DNA of 34,718 nt from Erysipelotrichaceae bacterium. Lineage in GTDB: Bacteria > Bacillota_I > Bacilli_A > Erysipelotrichales > Erysipelotrichaceae. Of the stretch, positions 7,869-16,459 are shown in pieces. The notes under the pieces are model-generated. The model saw only the letters and a list, made by a program, of their open reading frames with translations, did no database searches and was not told the DNA's origin. Position numbers and translations under genes: made by a program. The DNA lies in assembly GCA_030528085.1 (NCBI GenBank), contig JAUMZN010000003.1, forward strand, positions 1-34,718, in the 5' to 3' direction. Numbering within the stretch: the first letter of the stretch is position 1; each line of letters begins with the position of its first letter.

Positions 7869-8515
7869 AGAGAATTAAACCCATTGTGGAAGGTCTTGTA
7901 TTTACAAGTGGGGAAGATGGTTTATCTTTAATCCAGATTCAATCCGTTTTAGAGTGCACACGCGATGAAATTAGCCGTGTTTTAGAATTAATCAGACAAG
8001 AATATCAAGATGACAATAAGGGAATTGAACTTGTCAAATACGGGGGGCGTTGGAAATTTGTGACCAAGGAGTCTGTGTACCCATATGCTTCAAGACTGTA
8101 TGCCAAAGCGCAAAATAACACGCTTTCAGCAGCAGCGATGGAAGTATTATCTTTAGTAGCTTATCGCCAGCCAATTACGCGTGTGGAAATTGATGATATT
8201 CGTGGTGTATCGAGTGAAATGATGCTCAAAAAGCTGCAGGCAAGAGACTTAATTGAAACTTGTGGGCATAAAGAAACGATTGGCCGCCCGCTTTTATATC
8301 AAGTCAGCGCCCGCTTTTATGATACATTTGGCTTGGAAAGCTTAGAAGATTTACCACAGACTGAACAAAAACAAGGACCAGATAATTTGTTCTATCAACC
8401 AGATTTTAATGAAGCGATTCAAGAAGATCTTGATCGACAAAATACGCAAGACAATCAAAATCAAGAAAGTCAAACTACTTCTTTAGACAATCAAAATGAC
8501 AACGAAAATACTTAG
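7847..8515 (+). CDS. scpB: Segregation and condensation protein B
   Basis: A 222-residue dimeric winged-helix partner of ScpA in the SMC condensin. The conserved core LSAAAMEVLSLVAYRQPITR and the following VEIDDIRGVSS segment lie near residues 87-124, and GRPLLYQVS follows, as in the family. The last 40 or so residues are an Asn/Gln/Asp-rich low-complexity tail that is probably disordered. AGGAGG lies upstream of the ATG, inside the end of scpA, so the two are translationally linked. Confidence 0.95.
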   Translation: MDSENLIERIKPIVEGLVFTSGEDGLSLIQIQSVLECTRDEISRVLELIRQEYQDDNKGIELVKYGGRWKFVTKESVYPYASRLYAKAQNNTLSAAAMEVLSLVAYRQPITRVEIDDIRGVSSEMMLKKLQARDLIETCGHKETIGRPLLYQVSARFYDTFGLESLEDLPQTEQKQGPDNLFYQPDFNEAIQEDLDRQNTQDNQNQESQTTSLDNQNDNENT

Positions 8516-8531
8516 AAAGGAATGAGTGATC

Positions 8532-9260
8532 ATGCAAGAACGTCTTCAAAAAGTTATCGCCCAATCGGGTGTATGTTCACGCCGCAAAGCCGAGGAATTA
8601 ATTTTGGCTGGCAAAGTCAAAGTGAATGGCAAAGTTGTTTCGATTTTAGGAACTAAAGTTTATCCAAGCGATCGCATTGTGGTCGATGGTCAAGTATTAG
8701 CCAAAGAAGAAAAAGTGTACTACGTCCTCAATAAACCAAAAGGCTGCGTGACAACCGCAAAAGATGATAAAGATCGCAAAACCGTTATGGATTACGTTCC
8801 TAGCGGCGCTCGCGTTTTCCCAGTCGGCCGATTGGACTACGATACATCGGGCGTTTTGATCATGACCAACGATGGTGACTTCGCTAATAAAATGACCCAT
8901 CCTCGTTACCATTTGCCAAAAACGTATGAGATCAACTTACAAGGGATGTTAAGTGATGAGGATGTTAAAAAATTGCGCCGTGGCTTCAGCCATGATGGCG
9001 AAAAATTTGCGCCGGCAAAAGTCTATATTAAAAATACTGACTACGCTCGCGATCGCATGTTATTAGATTTGACGATTTATGAAGGACATAACCACCAAGT
9101 CAAAAATATGATGGCTGCATTAGGTCATCAAGTACGCCGCTTGCATCGTTCCCGTTTTGGTTTTGTGACTGTTGAGGATTTAAGACCGGGTGAATGCCGC
9201 CGCTTAAAACCTTATGATGTGCGCAAACTCATTCACATGAGTGAGGAGAAAGCTTCGTGA
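8532..9260 (+). CDS. rluB: rRNA pseudouridine synthase (RluB/RsuA family)
   Basis: A 242-residue enzyme that isomerises a uridine in rRNA to pseudouridine. An N-terminal S4 RNA-binding domain (about 2-60, RLQKVIAQSGVCSRRKAEE) is followed by the catalytic domain with GRLDYDTSGVL, D102 being the catalytic Asp, and the YEGHNHQVKNM motif. Placement after scpB is typical of rluB in Bacillota. The ATG chosen is ten bases after AGAAAGGA; a GTG six bases earlier is too close to that site. The stop overlaps the GTG of rsmE. Confidence 0.9.
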   Translation: MQERLQKVIAQSGVCSRRKAEELILAGKVKVNGKVVSILGTKVYPSDRIVVDGQVLAKEEKVYYVLNKPKGCVTTAKDDKDRKTVMDYVPSGARVFPVGRLDYDTSGVLIMTNDGDFANKMTHPRYHLPKTYEINLQGMLSDEDVKKLRRGFSHDGEKFAPAKVYIKNTDYARDRMLLDLTIYEGHNHQVKNMMAALGHQVRRLHRSRFGFVTVEDLRPGECRRLKPYDVRKLIHMSEEKAS

Positions 9261-9985
9261 AACAAGTCTTCTATGATCAGCCATTAAATGTGGGCGATAT
9301 CGTTGAACTCGACGAAAAAACCGCTCATCATCTTTTTGATGTCACGCGCACGACACCAAAAGAAACAATTCGCATTGTCGATGCTGACAAACAGTTGTTC
9401 TATGGTCATGTGCAAACAAAACCATGCATTGAAATTGTCGAAAAGCTCGACAATCAATGTGCAAAATTAGATATCACATTATGTGCCGCTTTAATTAAAG
9501 CGGATAAGTGGGAATGGATGCTGCAAAAAGCGACCGAACTCGGTGTTAGCCGCATCGTTCCATTTACAAGCAAAAACACGATGATTCAAATCGAACCTAA
9601 AAAAGCAAGCCGCAAATTAGAGCGCTGGCAAACGATTTGTCAAGCGGCATGTCAACAATCTAATCGCACAGATTTAGTGCAAATTGAGCCGATTTGTAGC
9701 GTTAATGACTTAGATCGCTATCAAAGTGATCTCAATATTTGCGCTTGGGAAAAAGAGGGTATTGAAAACCATCTTTGTTGCACGCTCAATCAAATCGATC
9801 AATCCGTCACCTTTGTGATTGGTCCTGAAGGCGGAATTACCGAACAAGAAGCAAAAGCTCTTGAAGAAAAAGGCTTTGTCCTTTGTTCTTTAGGAGAAAA
9901 TATTTTACGAGCAGAAACAGCCGCTTGTTATTTATGCGCGACTGCTCAATATGCTTATTCCACAAATCTTGCTAAAAAGCGCTAA
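9257..9985 (+). CDS. rsmE: 16S rRNA (uracil1498-N3)-methyltransferase
   Basis: A 242-residue SPOUT-class methyltransferase that methylates U1498 of 16S rRNA using S-adenosylmethionine. The N-terminal PUA-like part is followed by KADKWEWMLQKATELGV and the SAM-binding knot with VIGPEGGITEQE and LGENILRAETA. The start is a GTG overlapping the rluB stop by four bases, with GAGGAGAA upstream. The length is normal. In many Bacillota rsmE precedes mtaB, as here, but a terminator-like hairpin lies between them. Confidence 0.93.
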   Translation: MKQVFYDQPLNVGDIVELDEKTAHHLFDVTRTTPKETIRIVDADKQLFYGHVQTKPCIEIVEKLDNQCAKLDITLCAALIKADKWEWMLQKATELGVSRIVPFTSKNTMIQIEPKKASRKLERWQTICQAACQQSNRTDLVQIEPICSVNDLDRYQSDLNICAWEKEGIENHLCCTLNQIDQSVTFVIGPEGGITEQEAKALEEKGFVLCSLGENILRAETAACYLCATAQYAYSTNLAKKR

Positions 9986-10024
9986 AGTTTGTGGATGCCC
10001 AAATTCAATTGGCAAAGATACAAT

Positions 10025-10067
10025 AAAGTTTGCGAAAGTCGTTTGTGTCTTGAGCAAACTTTTTTTA
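10025..10067 (+). terminator. Terminator-like hairpin between rsmE and mtaB
   Basis: A perfect 9-base stem, AAAGTTTGC at 10025-10033 with GCAAACTTT at 10054-10062, runs straight into a T tract. It would end the scpA-rsmE transcript or attenuate mtaB-murE. Confidence 0.7.
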
Positions 10068-10074
10068 AAAGAAA

Positions 10075-10091
10075 AGACGATTAAATCGTCT
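10075..10091 (+). repeat. 17-base dyad just before the mtaB ribosome-binding site
   Basis: AGACGATT-A-AATCGTCT: two perfect 8-base arms around one base, ending next to the AGAGGAAAA ribosome-binding site. The one-base centre makes an operator more likely than an RNA hairpin. Confidence 0.45.
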
Positions 10092-10103
10092 AGAGGAAAA
10101 CGA

Positions 10104-11402
10104 ATGAAGACGTTTATCATTGAAACATTAGGCTGCAAAGTCAACGAATACGAATCAGCGTTCTATACCTCACTTTTAGAAGAACATGGCTATCGTCCAG
10201 CTAAAAGTGATGAACGTGCTGATGTCATTATTATCAATACATGTACAGTCACCAATACGGCGGCCGCAAAATCACGTCGTAAAGTTTCACGTTTAAAACG
10301 CGAAAATCCTGATGCTTTTGTCGTTGTCGTTGGCTGTTATGCGCAAGTAGTCGAACAAGCAGAACGAGATTCACTTGATGCTGATTTACTCATTGGTGCA
10401 TCGCATAAAAATGAGCTTGTCGACTTAATTGAAAAAGCGCAAAACAAAACAGAACCCATTCAAAAAGATTATGTCGAAAACGCCCGCGATTTAACGGAAT
10501 TTGAATCGATGCCGATTGGTGTTTTTGAAGGCCAGCATCGAGCATTTTTAAAAATTCAAGATGGGTGCAACCAATTTTGTACGTATTGCCAAATCCCTTT
10601 AGCAAGAGGATTTGAACGTTCCCAAATTCCAAGTGAAGTCGTGGCGAGTGCGCAAAAATTAGCGCAAAACGGCCATTTGGAAATTGTGTTAACCGGCATT
10701 CATACTGGGCGCTATCACTTTAGAGATACAGATCTTTGCGATTTATTAGAAATGCTGCTCGAACAAACACCAAATGAAATTTGTTACCGACTTTCGAGCA
10801 TTGAAATTACGGAAGTCAACGATCGCTTATTAGATTTAATGGCGAAAAATCCACGCATTTTGCCGCACTTGCATATTCCTTTACAAGCAGGCGATAATCG
10901 CACGCTTAAGCGCATGAATCGTCCTTATACTGTCGAAAAATTCATTGAACGTCTTGGTGAAATTCGCGCAAAAATTCCAAACATCTCGATTTCAACAGAT
11001 GTGATTTGCGGATTTGTCCAAGAAAGCGATGAAGAATTCGAAACGACGAAAAAGACGATTGAAGCTTGCCAGTTCTCGTTTTTGCACGTCTTCCCATATT
11101 CAAGAAGAAAAGGAACAGCAGCGGATCAAATGACAGGATTTATCGATGGCAATGTCGCAAAAGCGCGCACTGATCAATTGCTTGAACTGTCCAAAACGCT
11201 GCGTCAAAAAGATATGGAACGCTTCAGTCATACGCAATTGTTGGTTGAACGCGAAGATGCACACCATCCAAATTGGTACATTGGCTATACTTCTCAATAC
11301 CATCCGGCAGCAATTTATAGTGAGGTTCCCGTTAAAGGGCGTTTAAATGTTAAAATAGATAAGATCGAAAACGGACGATATGTCGTTTTACAAGAGGATT
11401 GA
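10104..11402 (+). CDS. mtaB: tRNA t6A37 methylthiotransferase
   Basis: A 432-residue radical-SAM enzyme that adds a methylthio group to t6A at tRNA position 37, giving ms2t6A. The N-terminal UPF0004 domain carries C11, C47 and C78 for one [4Fe-4S] cluster. The radical-SAM motif C155-x3-C159-x2-C162 (DGCNQFCTYC) binds the second, and a TRAM-like domain ends the protein. The frame is open further upstream, but only this ATG has a good ribosome-binding site (AGAGGAAAA) and starts the family sequence MKTFIIETLGCKVNE. Confidence 0.93.
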   Translation: MKTFIIETLGCKVNEYESAFYTSLLEEHGYRPAKSDERADVIIINTCTVTNTAAAKSRRKVSRLKRENPDAFVVVVGCYAQVVEQAERDSLDADLLIGASHKNELVDLIEKAQNKTEPIQKDYVENARDLTEFESMPIGVFEGQHRAFLKIQDGCNQFCTYCQIPLARGFERSQIPSEVVASAQKLAQNGHLEIVLTGIHTGRYHFRDTDLCDLLEMLLEQTPNEICYRLSSIEITEVNDRLLDLMAKNPRILPHLHIPLQAGDNRTLKRMNRPYTVEKFIERLGEIRAKIPNISISTDVICGFVQESDEEFETTKKTIEACQFSFLHVFPYSRRKGTAADQMTGFIDGNVAKARTDQLLELSKTLRQKDMERFSHTQLLVEREDAHHPNWYIGYTSQYHPAAIYSEVPVKGRLNVKIDKIENGRYVVLQED

Positions 11403-11404
11403 GT

Positions 11405-12853
11405 ATGAGACTATCTAAAATATTCAAAAACGTCCCAACTGTAAATACAGAAGGACTCACATTTGATTCACGAACTGTCAAACCGGGGGATACTTATTTT
11501 TGTCTACCTGGATTAACGCATGACGGTCATGATTTTATTGACCAAGCAGTAGAAAAAGGAGCGATTGCGATTGTTCACTCCAAAGTGATTGACCATCCTA
11601 CTGGAGGGGCAGTATATATTCGCGTCGATGATACGACAAATGCGATGAACCAAGCAGCCCGCATTTTCTACAACCGCCCAGCGGATGCATTACGCATGTA
11701 TGGGATCACGGGCACGAATGGCAAAAGTACAATTGCCAATATCATTCGCCATCTCGAACAGCCAGAAACACCTTGCGGTTATATCGGAACGATTGCGATT
11801 GCTTATGGTAATAACGTATTTGAACCAGATTTAACTACACCAGACGCCATTTTCTTGCAGAAAACGCTGCGCAATATGGTCGATGCTGGAATGAAAGCTT
11901 GTGCGATGGAAGTATCAAGCCATGGTTTAGCGCAAAGACGTGTCGATGCGATCGATTACGATTGTGCCGTATTTACGAACTTTACATATGACCATTTGGA
12001 TTTCCATGGCACGATGGAAAACTACTTTAACGCAAAAGCGAAACTGTTTTCTCATCGCGTAAAAACGGGCGGTGTCTCGATTTTAAATGCCGATGATTCA
12101 ACGTATAAAGATTTAAAACAACTAAGCCAAGCCCGCACAATTTCTTATTCCATTGAATGTGAATCGGATTATCGCGCGATCAATATCAAGATGGATCAAA
12201 CTTCGATCATCTTCGATTTAGTGTATGGCGGCAAAACATATCCTGTTGAATCGAACTTAGTTGGTGAATTCAACTTATATAACTTGTTAGCATCAATTGC
12301 TGCCGTGCATGAAACGAGTGGTCAGCCTTTAGAATCGATTATCGCAAAAGCGAAAAACATTCCGCAGATCGCTGGACGCATGGAACAAATTCACGAAGGA
12401 CAAGATTTCAACGTCATTTGCGACTTTGCTCATACGCCTGATGGAATGGAAAAAATGATGCGCTTTGGCCGAATGATCGTAAAACCTGGCGGAAAACTCA
12501 TTGCCGTCTTTGGATCGGCGGGAAAACGCGATAAAGCGAAACGGAAAGTCTTTGGCCAATTAGCGGAAAAATATTGCGACTCCGTTTATTTAACAGAAGA
12601 TGATCCACGTGATGAATCGCCTAAACAAATCGCAAACGAAATTAGAACAGGCATGAGTGCTGTGCGCAACGTCTTTGTGGCAGATCGTTATGAAGCAATT
12701 CGCCAAGCGATTGAATCTGCTAATGCTGGCGATACGATTTTGATTTTAGGAAAAGGCGACGAAACATTCATGTATCATGAAGAAGGACGTGTGCCTTGGA
12801 TGGGCGACAACAATGCCGCAAAAGAGTGCATCCAACGTCTGCTCAAAGAATAA
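11405..12853 (+). CDS. murE: UDP-MurNAc-tripeptide synthetase (Mur ligase)
   Basis: A 482-residue cytoplasmic ligase that adds the third amino acid to UDP-MurNAc-L-Ala-D-Glu in peptidoglycan synthesis. The ATP loop GTNGKS lies at 103-108, followed by TTPDAI, EVSSHGL, FTNFTYDHLDFHGT and VICDFAHTPDGM. The specificity motif is DDPR (399-402). DNPR marks meso-diaminopimelate enzymes, and other variants occur in lysine enzymes, so the amino acid added is not settled. The chosen ATG is seven bases after AAGAGG; a TTG six bases upstream is less likely. It follows mtaB by two bases and is not in a dcw cluster here. Confidence 0.93.
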   Translation: MRLSKIFKNVPTVNTEGLTFDSRTVKPGDTYFCLPGLTHDGHDFIDQAVEKGAIAIVHSKVIDHPTGGAVYIRVDDTTNAMNQAARIFYNRPADALRMYGITGTNGKSTIANIIRHLEQPETPCGYIGTIAIAYGNNVFEPDLTTPDAIFLQKTLRNMVDAGMKACAMEVSSHGLAQRRVDAIDYDCAVFTNFTYDHLDFHGTMENYFNAKAKLFSHRVKTGGVSILNADDSTYKDLKQLSQARTISYSIECESDYRAINIKMDQTSIIFDLVYGGKTYPVESNLVGEFNLYNLLASIAAVHETSGQPLESIIAKAKNIPQIAGRMEQIHEGQDFNVICDFAHTPDGMEKMMRFGRMIVKPGGKLIAVFGSAGKRDKAKRKVFGQLAEKYCDSVYLTEDDPRDESPKQIANEIRTGMSAVRNVFVADRYEAIRQAIESANAGDTILILGKGDETFMYHEEGRVPWMGDNNAAKECIQRLLKE

Positions 12854-12890
12854 TTAAATAAGTTTTCTTGTTTAAATCATTTTTGCATGC

Positions 12891-12937
12891 AATATAGCGC
12901 CAATCTCATTTTTAGGGATGGCGCTATATTTATTTTG
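12891..12937 (+). terminator. Terminator after murE
   Basis: A perfect 12-base stem, AATATAGCGCCA at 12891-12902 and TGGCGCTATATT at 12919-12930, followed by TATTTTG. It is placed 38 bases after the murE stop. Confidence 0.8.
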
Positions 12938-13073
12938 TAAAATTGACCATAAGAATCAGACTGGTAATCGCATTTAGCAGCCAATTTTGATTGGTTGAGC
13001 CGCTTGATGTGTTTTTTTCTTGAAAAAACAGTTTAGTTTCATGCAAAAAACTCTGATTTTTTGTCGTTGAGTG

Positions 13074-13101
13074 TTGAAATATTCATAACGTTCAATATAA
13101 T
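13074..13101 (+). promoter_or_regulatory. rpsU promoter
   Basis: TTGAAA at 13074-13079, a 16-base spacer and a consensus TATAAT at 13096-13101, about 33 bases before the rpsU start. This is one of the best sigma-A matches in the window. Confidence 0.7.
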
Positions 13102-13134
13102 AGTTATTGTTCATTCGGGAAGGGGGGTTGTAAC

Positions 13135-13314
13135 ATGCCAAAAGTAATCGTAAAAGAAAACGAACAGCTTGATGATGCTCTTCGCAGATTCAAACGTCAG
13201 GTTTCCCGCAACGGTACCCTTGCTGAAGCTCGTAAAAGAGAATTCTACGTTAAACCGGGCGTTAAGAAAAAACTGAAATCCGAAGCTGCCCGTAAAGCAA
13301 GAAGAGGAAAATAA
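13135..13314 (+). CDS. rpsU: 30S ribosomal protein bS21
   Basis: A small, very basic protein of 59 residues of the small ribosomal subunit that helps initiation by base-pairing at the 16S 3' end. It begins [20 protein letters not shown] and ends [16 protein letters not shown], which is diagnostic for bS21. A very strong AAGGGGGG ribosome-binding site precedes the ATG. It has its own promoter and its own terminator, whose stem begins within the stop codon, so it is a single-gene unit. Codons such as CGT, GGT and CTT suggest high expression. Confidence 0.96.
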   Translation: MPKVIVKENEQLDDALRRFKRQVSRNGTLAEARKREFYVKPGVKKKLKSEAARKARRGK

Positions 13315-13339
13315 TCTGCGCAAGCAGATTTTTTTTTTT
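13313..13339 (+). terminator. rpsU terminator
   Basis: AATCTGC, loop GCAA, GCAGATT, then nine further T. The stem begins inside the TAA stop of rpsU. A strong intrinsic terminator with a GNRA-type loop. Confidence 0.88.
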
Positions 13340-13409
13340 GCTTAAAAATGCGAGACGCAATCAATGTGTTGGAAAAACAAGTGATCGGATTGGATTTGAA
13401 AGCGAATTT

Positions 13410-13438
13410 TTTACTATTCATTTGAAAACAAGTACAAT
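13410..13438 (+). promoter_or_regulatory. phoH promoter
   Basis: TTTACT at 13410-13415, a 17-base spacer and TACAAT at 13433-13438. It lies about 90 bases before phoH and after the rpsU terminator. Confidence 0.5.
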
Positions 13439-13528
13439 AAGCCTAACGTGTGTTTGAAATGAATCAAAACTGCGTGCATGATTTTAGAAAAATGAATATT
13501 GATTCATATGTTTTAAAAGGAGTTACTA

Positions 13529-14488
13529 ATGGAATTTAAACTTGACTGCTCTGAACTGCCTTATGATGTCTTGATCGCACTTCCTGGTTTTCAGGATGAC
13601 CACTTTAAATTAATCGAACAAGCATTTCCAGTGAGAATTAAGATGCAATCTTCGCTGATCACGCTGGAAAGCAGTCAAGAGATCGTCTTTCATCAAGTCG
13701 AGGGTGTCTTAGATGCGATGGTTCAAAAAATCGCTAAAGATGGCGCAATTGAAAATGATGAAATCGAACGTCTTTGTTATTTAGCAAGTCGCGGCCATGA
13801 TTTAAGCGATGAATTCAGCGACGAAAAACCTGTCGTTAAAACAAAAAGCGGTAAAGTCATCTTTGCGAAAACCGCAAATCAAAAGCGCTTAGTCCATGCC
13901 TTTCGTAATGAAAAAATCATTTTTGCTTCTGGTGTAGCCGGGACAGGGAAGACTTATTTAGCTGTTGCTTATGCAGTAGACCAACTTAAACGCGGCAAAA
14001 TCGAAAAAATCATTTTAACGCGTCCTGCTGTTGAAGCTGGAGAATCGCTCGGATTTTTGCCGGGGGATATGAAAGAAAAAGTCGATCCTTATTTAAGACC
14101 TTTATACGATGCGTTAAATGAAATGCTCGGCCAAGAAACTGTTGAGCGTTATCAAGAAAAAGAAATTATTGAAATTGCGCCGCTCGCCTTCATGCGCGGT
14201 CGAACGTTAAATGATGCAATCGTGATTTTGGATGAAGCCCAAAATACAACGAAATCGCAAATGAAGATGTTTTTAACGCGTATGGGACGAAACTGCCGCA
14301 TGATTATCAATGGCGATATTACGCAAATCGACTTGATTCGCAAAGCCGATTCGGGTTTGATCCATGCTTGCCATATTTTGCAGGGAATTGATGGAATTGC
14401 GATCCAATATTTAGATCAAAGCGACGTCGTGCGAAATCCACTAGTCCAAAAAATTATCGAACGATACGAACAAGTAGACCAATCATGA
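13529..14488 (+). CDS. phoH: PhoH-family ATPase
   Basis: A 319-residue P-loop ATPase of the PhoH/YbeZ family, thought to act with YbeY in rRNA maturation and RNA quality control. Walker A is GVAGTGKT (135-142); Walker B is VILDEAQNTTKSQMKMFLTR, and INGDITQ and the TRPAVEAGESLGFLPGD block are family signatures. AAAGGAG precedes the ATG. Unlike in most Bacillota, ybeY does not follow; a strong terminator and the convergent spx gene do. The family assignment is sure, the exact role is not. Confidence 0.93.
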   Translation: MEFKLDCSELPYDVLIALPGFQDDHFKLIEQAFPVRIKMQSSLITLESSQEIVFHQVEGVLDAMVQKIAKDGAIENDEIERLCYLASRGHDLSDEFSDEKPVVKTKSGKVIFAKTANQKRLVHAFRNEKIIFASGVAGTGKTYLAVAYAVDQLKRGKIEKIILTRPAVEAGESLGFLPGDMKEKVDPYLRPLYDALNEMLGQETVERYQEKEIIEIAPLAFMRGRTLNDAIVILDEAQNTTKSQMKMFLTRMGRNCRMIINGDITQIDLIRKADSGLIHACHILQGIDGIAIQYLDQSDVVRNPLVQKIIERYEQVDQS

Positions 14489-14494
14489 TCATTG

Positions 14495-14553
14495 ATCCTC
14501 TTTGAAAAGACACTCAATAAACAAAATGAGTGATCTTTAAAAGAGGATTTTTT
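14495..14553 (+). terminator. phoH terminator with a long stem
   Basis: A stem of about 22 bases, ATCCTCTTT-ga-AAAGA-CACTCA pairing with TGAGTG-ATCTTT-aa-AAGAGGAT, with one internal loop and one bulge, ends in TTTTTT. It starts six bases after the phoH stop. Confidence 0.8.
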
Positions 14554-14599
14554 AATGATTACAAGTTTGGGCACGTAATGAAACATGTGTCGTTTAGAC

Positions 14600-14640
14600 A
14601 AAGAAAAACCACATGCAATATGTGAACACCTTGCATGTGG
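14600..14640 (-). terminator. spx terminator
   Basis: A perfect 10-base stem, CCACATGCAA at 14609-14618 and TTGCATGTGG at 14631-14640, is followed on the minus strand by TTTTTCTTT. It lies directly after the spx stop. Confidence 0.8.
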
Positions 14641-14656
14641 CTATCTTATTGAATAT

Positions 14657-15076
14657 TTAAGGTCTTGTATAAGAAAAAACGGGGGACGCGAGGGGAGAAA
14701 CAGAATCTTTACGTTTATCGAGAGGGAGCATCGTTGTGATTTCATCGTGATCGTAGCCGATCGCAATGTTGGATCGTGAAACGAGGATCGGACGTTTTAA
14801 GACCGAAGGATGTTGTTGGATGAAACGAGTCAATTCTCCTATCGACATATCGTCGATAATGTCTCGAAGCTCTTCATAAGCTTTTGAGCGTGTAGAGAGA
14901 AGATCTTCTGTACCGTTTTCGCAGCGTGTCAACAAATACTTGATTTCTTTTTCATTCAATTCTTTTGACAGAATATTTTTCTCTACATATTTGATGTGGT
15001 TATCTTCAAGCCATTTTTTTGCTTTACGGCAATTTGCACAGCCTGGAGAGGTGTAAAACAATACCGAAACGTTCAT
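14657..15076 (-). CDS. spx: Spx-type transcriptional regulator
   Basis: A 139-residue ArsC/Spx-family protein. Spx binds the C-terminal domain of the RNA polymerase alpha subunit and redirects transcription during thiol and oxidative stress. The redox switch C13-x2-C16 is in YTSPGCANCRKAKKWL; LLSTRSKAYEEL and RPILVSRSNIAIGY match Spx and not arsenate reductase. The C-terminus (about 118-139) is a short variable tail. AAAGGAG lies ten bases before the ATG. A hairpin CTAAAGACTG/CAGTC-TTTAG at 15103-15135 lies in the leader and might affect expression. It is a single-gene unit with its own terminator. Confidence 0.9.
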   Translation of the reverse strand: MNVSVLFYTSPGCANCRKAKKWLEDNHIKYVEKNILSKELNEKEIKYLLTRCENGTEDLLSTRSKAYEELRDIIDDMSIGELTRFIQQHPSVLKRPILVSRSNIAIGYDHDEITTMLPLDKRKDSVSPLASPVFSYTRP

Positions 15077-15655
15077 CGTGACAACTCCTTTAATTATGCG
15101 ATCTAAAGACTGAATCAGGTACAGTCATTCTTTAGCAATACAAGTAAAATGATTAAAATAACGGACCCATGAACTTGGATTCGTTTTAAAGAACAACTTG
15201 CACCTAAATCGTTTTCTCTCTTTATTTATGACAAATTCGTACGTTGGTAAAGCAATTTTTATACAAGCGTTTACAATCATTTCTGATTTTGATTGATTGA
15301 ATCAATAACTTACATTTCTTTACATACATAGTTTCATAGATGTTTTTTAGTGAATCGAGTATGAGCGGATCGTGAATCGACTGTGACTTTTTTCAGAATG
15401 AAAAGAGCAGGCTATACGCGACTAGATGCATGAAGAAACGAAGTGGTTTGAATTCGATCAGGTTCAATTTTGTTGAATGTCGGTATATTTGAAAGTGAAA
15501 TGGAAAGAATTAAGGGCAAAAAAATCGTTTCATTTGGCAAAATAGTCGTTCTTTAAAAATAGATCACAACGATAAATTGCGTGGGAATGAGATTTTTTTC
15601 GTTTCTTTTCTCGAAACGTGCTATATTAAATAGGCAAATTTTGAAAGGTGATAAT
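15077..15655. other. Long divergent non-coding region between spx and yebC
   Basis: 579 bases without a convincing gene. Features seen: a bulged hairpin at 15103-15135 next to spx, a perfect 15-base dyad ATTGATT-G-AATCAAT at 15292-15306, and CGTTTC/GAAACG around 15608-15618 just ahead of a TGCTATATT extended -10. The region is AT-rich. A small RNA or regulatory site is possible but not supported further. Confidence 0.5.
15619..15627 (+). promoter_or_regulatory. Extended -10 promoter for yebC
   Basis: TGCTATATT, an extended -10 (TG-N-TATATT), lies 28 bases before the yebC start. No good -35 is seen at 17 bases. Confidence 0.45.
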
Positions 15656-16378
15656 ATGGGAAGACATTTTGAGGTGCGTGCAGCAGCAATGGCCAAAACT
15701 GCCGCCGCCAAAGCTAAGGTATATTCCAGATATTCCAAGGAAATTTTAGTGGCCGCAAAAAGTGGTGTTCCTGATCCAGATATGAACCAGCCGCTGAAAA
15801 AAGCTATTGCCCGTGCAAAAGCAAACTCAGTGCCTACTGACGTAATTAAACGTGCGATCGATAAAGCAAAATCTTCTGCTGATGAAAGCTTTTCTGAAGC
15901 ACGCTATGAAGGATTTGGATTAGGTGCCGGATCTACAGTCATCATTGACTGCTTAACAGACAACCCTAACCGTACAATCGCAAACTTACGCGCTTGCTTC
16001 AACAAATCTCACTCCAAAATGGGTGTTAACGGTTCTGTATCTTTCGGTTATGAAGATTTAGGCGTTATCGTCATCAAATACGAAGATGAAGAAGCAATGA
16101 TGGAAGCAATGCTCGAAAACGATATCGATTTACGCGATACAGAAGTTGAAGATGGATACATGACAGTTACAGTGGATCCAACTCAATTAGATGAAGCTAA
16201 AGATGCGATTGATGCATTAATTCCAGATGTTCACTACGAAGTGTTAGAACGTCGTATGGTTCCAAACGAAGAAGTTGAACTCGAAGGCGAAGATTTAGAA
16301 TTATTCAAACGTTTATTAACTTTATTAGACGATGTTGATGACGTTCAAAACGTTTATCACAACGTATCCAACATTTAA
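15656..16378 (+). CDS. yebC: YebC/PmpR family protein
   Basis: A 240-residue protein of the YebC/TACO1 family, described as DNA-binding regulators and, more recently, as factors easing translation of difficult proline motifs. It starts MGRHFEVRAAAMAKTAAAKA and contains DPDMNQPLKKAIARAKANSVP, YEGFGLGAGSTVIIDCLTDNPNRT and the family's acidic C-terminal domain. The frame is open 75 bases further upstream, but GAAAGGTGATAAT before this ATG and the family's usual N-terminus fix the start. The length is normal. Confidence 0.93.
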   Translation: MGRHFEVRAAAMAKTAAAKAKVYSRYSKEILVAAKSGVPDPDMNQPLKKAIARAKANSVPTDVIKRAIDKAKSSADESFSEARYEGFGLGAGSTVIIDCLTDNPNRTIANLRACFNKSHSKMGVNGSVSFGYEDLGVIVIKYEDEEAMMEAMLENDIDLRDTEVEDGYMTVTVDPTQLDEAKDAIDALIPDVHYEVLERRMVPNEEVELEGEDLELFKRLLTLLDDVDDVQNVYHNVSNI

Positions 16379-16391
16379 TTTGAATACAAGA

Positions 16392-16434
16392 AAAGGCAGT
16401 CTATAACTTATTCAAGTGAAGACTGCCTTTATTG
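16392..16434 (+). terminator. Bidirectional terminator between yebC and the ttcA-like gene
   Basis: A perfect 11-base stem, AAAGGCAGTCT at 16392-16402 and AGACTGCCTTT at 16420-16430, with T-rich sequence beyond it on the plus strand. It lies between two convergent genes and can serve both. Confidence 0.8.
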
Positions 16435-16459
16435 TTTGTTGTAAATTGGAAAATAGAAA

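Noticed and set aside
9951-10103. N-terminal extension of MtaB
   Set aside because: It overlaps rsmE and the terminator hairpin; the family start and the ribosome-binding site lie at 10104.
14585-14779. Short plus-strand ORF overlapping the spx 3' end
   Set aside because: It covers the spx terminator and coding region antisense and has no ribosome-binding site.
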